From contig CALQCV020000031.1 in NCBI GenBank assembly GCA_943329165.2, forward strand, positions 1 to 12,246: a stretch of 12,246 nt of DNA, given 5' to 3'. Below are positions 6,394 to 12,246 of the stretch, one piece after another (position 1 is the first letter of the stretch; every line of letters starts with the position of its first letter). The DNA comes from Candidatus Nitrotoga sp. CP45 (GTDB lineage: Bacteria > Bacteroidota > Bacteroidia > Flavobacteriales > Flavobacteriaceae). The notes under the pieces were generated by a model. That model worked only from the letters and a program-made list of their open reading frames with translations, did not search any database and was not told the origin of the DNA. The position numbers and the translations under genes are program-made.

Positions 6394-7764
6394 CTAATCA
6401 ATACCATATTGATCAAACAAATACATCAAGGAAGCCATAGTTGCCGCACCGAGTTCTAATTCTCGTTTATTGACAGCATCAAATTTATCGTTGGCAGCAT
6501 GATGATAATCAAAATAGCGTTGCGAATCAGGCATCAATCCAGCTTTTACAATCTTGGTAGATGTTAGATGTCCAATATCTGAACCTGTCCCTCCTATTGT
6601 AAAACTATGTATCAAATAGGGTTCAAATAAATATTTCCAATTGGTTATCTTTTCGAAATTAGTAGCGTCACATTCAAAAGAAAATCCTCTTGGCGAGAAT
6701 CCACCAGCATCACTTTCAAGAGCAAAAATGTGATTCTCATGATTTGCAATTGATAACTCTTCATATTTCTTCCCTCCTCTACCGCCAAACTCTTCATTCA
6801 TAAAAAGTACCACTCTGATGGTGTTTTTAGGTTTATAATTTAGTTTTTTAAATAGCTCCAAAACTTCCATGCTTTGTACTACGCCAGCACCATCATCATG
6901 AGAACCGTCAGCCAAATCCCAAGAATCAAGATGCCCGCCAACAATCATAATTTTTTCCGGATGTTCCAAACCCTTAATTTCACCAATCACATTATACGAA
7001 AGTACTTCGCCAAGGTTTTCACAAGAAAGTTTCATAAAGAATTTTAACACACTGTTTTCTTTAAGTTTTTTGCTCAATAATTCTGCTGCATTGGTACTAA
7101 TAGCAGCCGTTGGAATATATTGGTCTTTTGGTAAATCGCCATAACTCTGAGCTCCTGTATGTGGAAAATCGTCTAGTCTGAAACCCATGGAACGGACAAT
7201 AGTAGCTACAGCTCCCATTTTGGCGGCATCTCTCGCGCCATTATACCTTTGATCAACGCAACCGCCATACGATTTAAAAGCATCAATATTTGTAGCTTCA
7301 AACGGTCGGTTATAAAAAACAATTTTGCCTTTTATTTTTTCAACACCAAGAGATTCCAATTCTTTCAAGCTATGTACTTCGATAACTTCAGCTGTTAAGC
7401 CATTTTTAGGAGTGGAAATTGAACCACCAAGCGCACAAATTGGAATCGGTACTTTAGTTTTATTATCCAAAATATAAGCACTTTCTTTATCGCCTCTCAC
7501 CCATTTTGGCACCATTACTTCCTGAAGATAAACTTTATCTAAGCCTAACGTTTCGAGTTGCGCTTTAACATATGCCACGCCTTTTTCAGCACCAACGGAA
7601 CCAGACATTCGGGAGCCAATTTTATTAGACAAATCATCTAACCACGAATAACACTTTGAATTTGTCAATGAAAAATTGTAAATATTCTTGAGCATTTGTC
7701 GGTCGTTACTTTGCGAATAAAGCATAGATGAAAATAGCAAGGCGCAGTATGTAATTTTCTTCAT
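6394..7764 (-). CDS. Secreted M28 family zinc peptidase (carboxypeptidase Q-like) with PA domain
   Basis: Starting at ATG 7764 gives 456 residues with a signal peptide, MKKITYCALLFSSMLYS|QSN. The frame extends upstream to 7830, but that adds 22 non-signal residues and overlaps menC, so 7764 is chosen. A protease-associated (PA)-like insert lies at about 120-240. The M28 zinc site is complete by comparison with human carboxypeptidase Q: His278 (GGHLDSWD), bridging Asp290 (HDDGAG), catalytic Glu324 with ligand Glu325 (MNEEFGGRGG), Asp352 (ESDAGGF), and His421 or His422 (YHHAANDKFD). The protein probably trims peptides or dipeptides in the periplasm or outside the cell. No T9SS sorting domain follows the catalytic domain. 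The gene starts 16 bases after the menC stop, so it is likely read through from the men cluster, although it has no evident role in menaquinone synthesis. Confidence 0.93.
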   Translation of the reverse strand: MKKITYCALLFSSMLYSQSNDRQMLKNIYNFSLTNSKCYSWLDDLSNKIGSRMSGSVGAEKGVAYVKAQLETLGLDKVYLQEVMVPKWVRGDKESAYILDNKTKVPIPICALGGSISTPKNGLTAEVIEVHSLKELESLGVEKIKGKIVFYNRPFEATNIDAFKSYGGCVDQRYNGARDAAKMGAVATIVRSMGFRLDDFPHTGAQSYGDLPKDQYIPTAAISTNAAELLSKKLKENSVLKFFMKLSCENLGEVLSYNVIGEIKGLEHPEKIMIVGGHLDSWDLADGSHDDGAGVVQSMEVLELFKKLNYKPKNTIRVVLFMNEEFGGRGGKKYEELSIANHENHIFALESDAGGFSPRGFSFECDATNFEKITNWKYLFEPYLIHSFTIGGTGSDIGHLTSTKIVKAGLMPDSQRYFDYHHAANDKFDAVNKRELELGAATMASLMYLFDQYGID

Positions 7765-7780
7765 AATAATTTTAAAATTT

Positions 7781-8815
7781 TTAAATAATAAATTTCCAAT
7801 CTTTGTTTTTATCATACCAAAGTTGACCATCGGAAACTGTCAACGGACAATCAAAATTATTGGTGAATAAACTTCCGGTTCCTAAACCTTGAGGCATCAA
7901 ATTATTTTGCAAAAAAGTAAATTGTGCAATCGCGTTTAAACCTACATTACTTTCTAAAGCGGAAGTAATCCACCAACCAATGTTTAGTTTTTCTGCCATG
8001 GAAATCCATTCCAAAGTACCACGAAATCCACCAACAAAACTTGGTTTCAAAACGATGAATTGCGGTTTAATTTTCTCTAGCAAATTTTGCTTTTCTTCGG
8101 TTGAAAAGACTCCAATAAGCTCTTCATCTAAAGCTATAGGAATTTTGCTATTTTTACACAACACTGACATCGTGTCAGTATAATTTTTTTTAATAGGTTG
8201 CTCTATGCTATGTAATTTAAAACCAGTTATTTGATTAATTTTATTTAAAGCTTCATTTTCAGCAAAAGCACCGTTCGCATCAACCCGAATTTCGATAGTT
8301 TTTTCATCAAAATGAGCACGAACAAAGCGTAATAACTCAATTTCTTTGTCAAAATCTATAGCTCCAATCTTCAGTTTTATACAGCTAAAACCTTGCTTAA
8401 TTCTGTCTTCAATTTGAGCTTTCATAAAGGCTTCATCACCCATCCAAACCAATCCATTTATGGAAATGCTTTTGATAAAATTTGTAAAATCTGAAGGAAA
8501 TAAAACAAATGGATTTTCGCTTTTCAAAGACAAAAAAGCCATCTCGATTCCGAATTGAATTGATGGAAATTCGATTAATTCATTCCAAAGTTTTTGCTCG
8601 CCGAGATGAATATTTTCACAAGCCCATTGTATTTTTTCTTCAAAATCTGGTCGGTCGTCAGCAGATAATCCACGTAGAATTCCGCACTCACCTATTCCTT
8701 TTTTGCCCTCTTTTTCCAAGACGATAAACCAGGTTTCTTTATCGGTTAAAATGCCTCGTGAAGTTCCAGAAGGGTTTTTAAAATGTAGTATGTATTTGAA
8801 GTAAGATGCTTTCAT
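7781..8815 (-). CDS. menC: o-Succinylbenzoate synthase
   Basis: MenC dehydrates 2-succinyl-6-hydroxy-2,4-cyclohexadiene-1-carboxylate to o-succinylbenzoate in menaquinone synthesis. The 344-residue protein belongs to the enolase superfamily. It has an N-terminal capping region with the family's GIGECG at about 40-45. In the barrel the catalytic K-x-K is K147-L-K149 (CIKLKIG), and the Mg2+ ligands are Asp179 (RVDANGAF), Glu205 (SIEQP) and Asp230 (ALDEE). The opposite catalytic lysine is Lys257 (IVLKPS). All key residues are present, so the enzyme should be active. Position downstream of menB and menA supports MenC over the related dipeptide epimerases or N-acylamino acid racemases. It is separated from the upstream hydrolase gene by 153 bases that contain an inverted-repeat element, so part of its expression may be uncoupled from menB-menA. 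Confidence 0.95.
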   Translation of the reverse strand: MKASYFKYILHFKNPSGTSRGILTDKETWFIVLEKEGKKGIGECGILRGLSADDRPDFEEKIQWACENIHLGEQKLWNELIEFPSIQFGIEMAFLSLKSENPFVLFPSDFTNFIKSISINGLVWMGDEAFMKAQIEDRIKQGFSCIKLKIGAIDFDKEIELLRFVRAHFDEKTIEIRVDANGAFAENEALNKINQITGFKLHSIEQPIKKNYTDTMSVLCKNSKIPIALDEELIGVFSTEEKQNLLEKIKPQFIVLKPSFVGGFRGTLEWISMAEKLNIGWWITSALESNVGLNAIAQFTFLQNNLMPQGLGTGSLFTNNFDCPLTVSDGQLWYDKNKDWKFII

Positions 8816-8845
8816 TGTAACCTGAATTGTTGTTTATTTTTAAAC

Positions 8846-8960
8846 CACATAGAACCATAGATTTTTGAAACTTTATAAAGACGCCTTGCTTTATTTAGAA
8901 TACAATAGACTAAGTTTTAAATATATTTCAATACAATTCTTACTACTATGAATCTATGTG
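8846..8960. repeat. Imperfect inverted-repeat element in the gap before menC
   Basis: The left arm CACATAGAACCATAG (8846-8860) and the reverse complement of the right arm (8946-8960), CACATAGATTCATAG, agree at 13 of 15 positions. They are separated by 85 AT-rich bases. The element fills most of the 153-base gap between the hydrolase gene and menC. It has the look of a small intergenic palindromic repeat of a kind scattered in flavobacterial genomes. It encodes nothing visible. Confidence 0.65.
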
Positions 8961-8968
8961 CGAGAAAA

Positions 8969-9646
8969 TTAAAGAGAAATGCTTTCCCCAATATCTAGAA
9001 GCATTAAATCTTTTCCGGCATCAAAGAATTTCTTTTTGGCTTCATCGTGATTGATGACTATAAAACCAAATGTATCGTAATGACAGCCTAAAATCTTATC
9101 GCAATCGACAAAATCAGCAGCAATAATTGCATCTTCAACATCCATAGTAAAGTTATTCCCTATTGGAAAAATCGCTAAATCCAATTTTGTTCGCATCGGA
9201 ATTAGTTTCATATCCATTGTAAGTGCAGTGTCACCAGAGATGTAAATATTTTTGTGTTCACCTTCGATAACAAATCCGCCTGGATTTCCACCGTAAGTTC
9301 CGTCAGCGAAGGAACTCGAATGCACAGCAGCTACATATTTCACTTTACCAAAATCAAATTGCCAGCTTCCACCATGATTCATAGGATGGTATTGGAATCC
9401 TTTGTTACCGTAATAAGTAGCAATTTCCCAATTAGAAACTATTACTGCATTGGTATTTTTTGCAATTACTTCAACATCTAAAGTATGGTCTTGATGTGCA
9501 TGGGTAAGCAATATAAAGTCCGCCTTCAAAGTTTTTATATCGATATGAGATGCCTTTTCATTAGCCAAAATAAACGGGTCTACTAAAATATGTTTTCCAC
9601 TAATCTCAATACCAATACAAGAATGTCCGTAGAATGTAATTTTCAT
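8969..9646 (-). CDS. UPF0173 metal-dependent hydrolase, metallo-beta-lactamase fold
   Basis: The 225-residue cytoplasmic protein has no signal peptide and the length expected for UPF0173. Its metallo-beta-lactamase-fold motifs are intact: MKITFYGHSCIGIE at the start, the H-x-H-x-D-H metal motif at His49, His51, Asp53 and His54 (LTHAHQDHT), His109 (AVHSSS), the bridging Asp139 (ISGDTA) and His189 (GCHYDTFGF). The family's true substrate is unknown. Related folds hydrolyse thioesters, lactones, phosphodiesters and beta-lactams. The gene starts 9 bases after the menA stop and precedes menC, so it is co-transcribed with menaquinone genes. A role in that pathway, for example thioester or lactone hydrolysis, is only an inference from position. 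Confidence 0.9.
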   Translation of the reverse strand: MKITFYGHSCIGIEISGKHILVDPFILANEKASHIDIKTLKADFILLTHAHQDHTLDVEVIAKNTNAVIVSNWEIATYYGNKGFQYHPMNHGGSWQFDFGKVKYVAAVHSSSFADGTYGGNPGGFVIEGEHKNIYISGDTALTMDMKLIPMRTKLDLAIFPIGNNFTMDVEDAIIAADFVDCDKILGCHYDTFGFIVINHDEAKKKFFDAGKDLMLLDIGESISL

Positions 9647-9655
9647 TGCAATAGA

Positions 9656-10579
9656 TTAAATATAATTAACCAATAAATCAGAAATAAAATATATTAAACT
9701 CAAACCTAATAGAATGGAAAGAAAGAAAGTGCTCAAGGCCAATTTCTTTAACTCTGGATCTAAAAGTTTTGGATTTCTGTTTTTACTCACTCGTATCAGA
9801 TGCCCAGCCAATGGGAAATAAGCGGCTACAAATATATATTGGTCAAAATGGAAATTATTTAAAAAAGCAAAAGCTCCAACCAAAATCATGGCTGATAAGA
9901 CTAAAAAGTAATGATATTGTTTTGCCCATTCTCCGCCCTTTTGAACAACTACTGTATTTTTTCCTGCTTTTCTATCACTTATTTCATCACGCATATTGTT
10001 TAAGTTTAAAACGCCAACGCTCAAAAAACCAATAGCTGTCGCCGGCAATAATAACAACCAATCTATTTCTTTTGAAAACATAAAATACACACCAAATGTG
10101 CTTACCAATCCAAAGAAAATAAAAACAAAAACATCTCCATAGCCACGATAACCGTAAGCGCTGTTTCCAACGGTGTAACGAATAGCAGAGGCAATAGCTA
10201 TAATTCCCAAAAACAAAAAGATCAAGGAATAAAGCAGGTAACTTTCTTTAAAAGCAAAATAAATTAGTAAAATCGCGAAAAACAAGGTAATTACCGAAGT
10301 TAAAATCATTGCATTTTTCATCGCATATGGCGTAATAACTCCTTTTTGAATGGCTCGTTTTGGCCCAACTCTATCTTCATTATCCGTTCCTTTAATTCCA
10401 TCGCCATAATCATTGGCAAAATTGGAAAGTATCTGAAGTCCCAAAGTCGTCAGCAAAGCAAAAATCACAATATTCCAGTTGAACATCGCTTGTGACATGG
10501 CGTAAAAACTTCCCACAATAATTCCAGATACCGAAAGCGGTAATGTTCTTAATCTTGCGGCTTCAATCCAGTGTTTCAT
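9656..10579 (-). CDS. menA: 1,4-Dihydroxy-2-naphthoate polyprenyltransferase
   Basis: MenA joins a polyprenyl chain to 1,4-dihydroxy-2-naphthoate to give demethylmenaquinone at the inner membrane. The 307-residue protein is a UbiA-family prenyltransferase with about eight to nine membrane segments. It has both aspartate-rich motifs that bind Mg2+-diphosphate: NDYGDGIKGTD at 56-66 (Asp57, Asp60, Asp66) and NMRDEISDRKAGKNT at 195-209 (Asp198, Asp202). The DRVGPKRAIQKGVITP segment after the first motif is characteristic of MenA as opposed to UbiA or heme O synthase. The start at 10579 (MKHWIEAARLRTLPLS) matches the usual family N-terminus. It lies 101 bases after menB, a gap that holds an inverted repeat, and 9 bases before the UPF0173 gene. 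Confidence 0.95.
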   Translation of the reverse strand: MKHWIEAARLRTLPLSVSGIIVGSFYAMSQAMFNWNIVIFALLTTLGLQILSNFANDYGDGIKGTDNEDRVGPKRAIQKGVITPYAMKNAMILTSVITLFFAILLIYFAFKESYLLYSLIFLFLGIIAIASAIRYTVGNSAYGYRGYGDVFVFIFFGLVSTFGVYFMFSKEIDWLLLLPATAIGFLSVGVLNLNNMRDEISDRKAGKNTVVVQKGGEWAKQYHYFLVLSAMILVGAFAFLNNFHFDQYIFVAAYFPLAGHLIRVSKNRNPKLLDPELKKLALSTFFLSILLGLSLIYFISDLLVNYI

Positions 10580-10592
10580 TTTTTTATGTTAA

Positions 10593-10672
10593 TTTGGTTA
10601 TGTGGTTATTTGGTTATACGGATATTTAGTCTGGTTACTGGGTCTTTTTTTTCAAATAACCGAATAACCGAA
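10593..10672. repeat. Imperfect inverted-repeat element between menB and menA
   Basis: The left arm (10593-10612) reads TTTGGTTATGTGGTTATTTG. The right arm (10653-10672), reverse-complemented, reads TTCGGTTATTCGGTTATTTG, so 17 of 20 bases agree, around a 40-base centre. Each arm itself contains tandem GGTTAT units, and a further unit (GGTTATACGG) follows the left arm. The element occupies nearly the whole menB-menA gap. It could fold into a long hairpin in the transcript or be a mobile-type intergenic repeat. It differs from the element before menC. Confidence 0.7.
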
Positions 10673-10680
10673 TCCACAAA

Positions 10681-11520
10681 TTACGGTAACCACTTCTTTT
10701 CAAAATTCGGTTTCCTTTTTTCTAAAAATGCATCTCTTCCTTCTTTAGCTTCATCTGTCATATAGGCTAATCTTGTGGCTTCACCAGCAAAAACCTGTTG
10801 ACCTACCATTCCATCATCTGTCAAATTCATTGCAAATTTTAGCATTTTTATGGATGTTGGTGATTTGGCTAATATTTCCTGAGCCCATTCAAAGGCAGTA
10901 TTCTCTAATTCAGCATGCGGAATAACTGCATTTACCATTCCCATATCAAAAGCTTCTTGTGCAGAATAATTTCTTCCTAAAAAGAAAATCTCACGGGCTT
11001 TCTTTTGACCAACCATTTTGGCCAAATAAGCCGAACCGTAACCACCGTCAAAACTTGTTACGTCAGCATCGGTCTGTTTAAAAATAGCGTGCTCTTTACT
11101 GGCTAAAGTCAAATCGCAGACAACGTGCAAACTATGTCCGCCACCAACTGCCCATCCGGGAACAACAGCAATTACAGCTTTTGGCATAAAACGTATTAAT
11201 CGTTGCACATCCAAAATATTCAAACGATGATAGCCATCATCGCCTACGTATCCTTGATGACCACGCGCTTTTTGATCTCCGCCGGAGCAAAAAGACCAAA
11301 CACCATCTTTAGAACTTGGACCTTCGGCAGAAAGCAAAACCACGCCAATAGAAGTATCTTCCTGAGCATCTTGAAAAGCTTGTAATAATTCACTGGTGGT
11401 TTTCGGACGAAATGCATTGCGAACATCAGGACGATTGAAAGCTATCCTCGCAACGCCATTGCATTTTTTATAAGTGATGTCTTCAAAATGGTTAACTGTT
11501 TTCCAATTAATTGAATTCAT
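10681..11520 (-). CDS. menB: 1,4-Dihydroxy-2-naphthoyl-CoA synthase, Asp-type (bicarbonate-independent class)
   Basis: MenB closes the second ring of o-succinylbenzoyl-CoA to make 1,4-dihydroxy-2-naphthoyl-CoA. The 279-residue protein is a crotonase-fold enzyme. It carries the CoA/oxyanion signature FCSGGDQKARG at 77-87, the disordered A-loop region that follows, VVPGWAVGGGHSLHVVCDLTLAS at about 119-141 and the diagnostic QTDADVTSFDGGYGSAYLA at 149-167. Asp151 is at the position where Mycobacterium tuberculosis MenB has catalytic Asp185. Escherichia coli has Gly there and borrows bicarbonate, so this is the bicarbonate-independent class. The C-terminal RKPNFEKKWLP is typical. It is the first men gene here, with a 316-base divergent region upstream. 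Confidence 0.97.
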   Translation of the reverse strand: MNSINWKTVNHFEDITYKKCNGVARIAFNRPDVRNAFRPKTTSELLQAFQDAQEDTSIGVVLLSAEGPSSKDGVWSFCSGGDQKARGHQGYVGDDGYHRLNILDVQRLIRFMPKAVIAVVPGWAVGGGHSLHVVCDLTLASKEHAIFKQTDADVTSFDGGYGSAYLAKMVGQKKAREIFFLGRNYSAQEAFDMGMVNAVIPHAELENTAFEWAQEILAKSPTSIKMLKFAMNLTDDGMVGQQVFAGEATRLAYMTDEAKEGRDAFLEKRKPNFEKKWLP

Positions 11521-11836
11521 GTAAATGCTAAAATTTGTTAAAATAAAAGTTAGGTAAAATAAATTGCTCTATTTCAGCGTAAAAATAAAGCATTTTTTAC
11601 TCTTAACTACAAAAACAAATTGTAAATGCTTATGACTAAATCAAAATTTTACATTGCTTCCATATATTAAATTAAAAGCTATTTCGTTGATATTGCATAA
11701 AGATAGCTTAATCAAAAAAACAAAATCTTCTTTGGGATTATCACAAAAGAACTTCAATAGTAAATGACCCGCGGGAATCAAATTCTTGCAAGTTTTTTGT
11801 TTTTATTTCTATATTTAACAAATCAAAATTATAGAT
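11521..11836. promoter_or_regulatory. Divergent intergenic region between menB and the MFS gene
   Basis: This 316-base gap contains no convincing gene. It must hold the promoters for menB (minus) and the transporter (plus). TGTAAATGCT occurs at 11520-11529, overlapping the menB start codon, and again at 11621-11630. An opposite-facing AAGCATTT at 11588-11595 pairs perfectly with AAATGCTT at 11624-11631. A GC-only palindrome, CCCGCGGG, stands out at 11768-11775. Regulatory roles are unproven. Confidence 0.4.
11786..11817 (+). promoter_or_regulatory. Possible promoter of the MFS transporter gene
   Basis: TTG at 11786-11788 is followed after 21 bases by TATATTTA at 11810-11817, which matches TAnnTTTG at all but the last base. 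Transcription would start about 14 bases before ATG 11837. The match is imperfect. Confidence 0.28.
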
Positions 11837-12246
11837 ATGAAACAATTCACCTTCAAAGAAAAACTTCGAATTCTATTAAGCTTTCCTGTAATAATAGCAG
11901 CTCTTGGTTATTTTGTCGATATTTATGATTTGTTACTTTTTGGTATTGTGCGAATTCCAAGTTTAGAAAGCATGGGATTGGATGCAGATAAAGTGGGCAC
12001 CATGATTATAAATTACCAGATGATAGGATTGGTACTTGGCGGAATCATTTGGGGTGTTTTTGGGGATAGAAAAGGACGTCTTTCGGTTTTATTTGGTTCT
12101 ATCATTGTGTATTCGTTAGCCAATATTGCCTGCGGTTTTTTACCTCAAATGAACTTTGCCGATAAAGGAACTATTTATGCTGTGTTGCGTTTCATTGCCG
12201 GAATTGGTTTAGCAGGAGAATTAGGTGCCGGAATCACTTTAGTTTC
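11837..12246 (+). CDS. MFS transporter, N-terminal part (partial at right edge)
   Basis: ATG 11837 opens a frame of 136 codons that continues past the window. After a short basic N-terminus (MKQFTFKEKLRI) come membrane segment 1 (about 14-35, ALGYFVDIYDLLLFGIVR) and segment 2 (about 55-73, MIINYQMIGLVLGGIIWGV). The major-facilitator motif A follows as GVFGDRKGRLSVLFGS at about 72-87, then segment 3 (about 82-100). RFIAGIGLAGELGAGITLV at about 116-134 starts segment 4. The Asp in segment 1 (GYFVDIYDL) and the RFIAGIGLAGE motif resemble the metabolite:H+ symporter branch (sugar, organic acid or osmolyte carriers). The substrate cannot be told from this fragment. It is transcribed away from menB. 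Confidence 0.9.
   Translation, partial: MKQFTFKEKLRILLSFPVIIAALGYFVDIYDLLLFGIVRIPSLESMGLDADKVGTMIINYQMIGLVLGGIIWGVFGDRKGRLSVLFGSIIVYSLANIACGFLPQMNFADKGTIYAVLRFIAGIGLAGELGAGITLV

Noticed and set aside
7765..7830. Extended start of the M28 peptidase overlapping menC
   Set aside because: The extra 22 residues would bury the signal peptide inside the protein and overlap menC by 50 bases; ATG 7764 gives a normal exported precursor.
10593..10672. GGTTAT repeats as a CRISPR-like array
   Set aside because: The units are very short, irregular and inverted, with no spacers of even length and no cas gene nearby.
1..12246. A new defence, mobile or multi-gene accessory system
   Set aside because: Apart from the surface-protein region, the genes are recognisable housekeeping or transport functions. 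There is no integrase, transposase, nuclease, toxin-antitoxin pair or reverse transcriptase in the window.

Overview
The window looks like a piece of a Flavobacterium-type (Bacteroidetes/Flavobacteriia) chromosome. Evidence seen directly: AT-rich DNA, few recognisable Shine-Dalgarno sites, several matches to the Bacteroidetes -7 promoter element TAnnTTTG, a type IX secretion (T9SS) 'type B' C-terminal sorting domain, and a menaquinone (men) cluster of flavobacterial style. No plasmid, phage or transposase gene is visible, and I found no RNA gene or CRISPR array.

Layout, left to right. (1) Positions 1-2130, minus strand: the first 710 codons of a large secreted adhesin-like protein with a signal peptide, an N-terminal beta-rich domain, Ig-like modules and a lectin-like module; it runs off the left edge. 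(2) Positions 2131-3018 hold no intact gene, but about 2451-2935 on the plus strand is a decayed remnant of another T9SS-secreted protein, ending in a recognisable type B sorting domain broken by two stops and one frameshift. (3) Positions 3019-3993, minus: two half-size YeeE/YedE family membrane proteins that probably import a sulfur compound. (4) Positions 4121-6332, plus: a small lipoprotein, kdsA (KDO-8-phosphate synthase, metal-dependent class) and an outer-membrane beta-barrel-like protein with a TTG start. (5) Positions 6394-11520, minus: menB, menA, a UPF0173 metallo-beta-lactamase-fold hydrolase, menC and a secreted M28 zinc peptidase, in that transcription order. (6) Positions 11837-12246, plus: the N-terminal third of an MFS transporter cut by the right edge.

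The men genes cover o-succinylbenzoate formation (MenC), naphthoyl-CoA ring closure (MenB) and prenylation (MenA), so this is part of the respiratory menaquinone pathway; menF, menD, menE, menH and the DHNA-CoA thioesterase are not visible here. Two different imperfect inverted-repeat elements lie in the two long gaps of this cluster. KdsA supplies KDO for lipopolysaccharide, and its two exported neighbours suggest a small envelope-related unit.

Most of the window is ordinary chromosomal housekeeping. The points most worth following are the T9SS pseudogene beside an intact T9SS-type gene, the hydrolase embedded in the men cluster, and the two inverted-repeat elements. I do not see convincing evidence for an undescribed multi-gene system.
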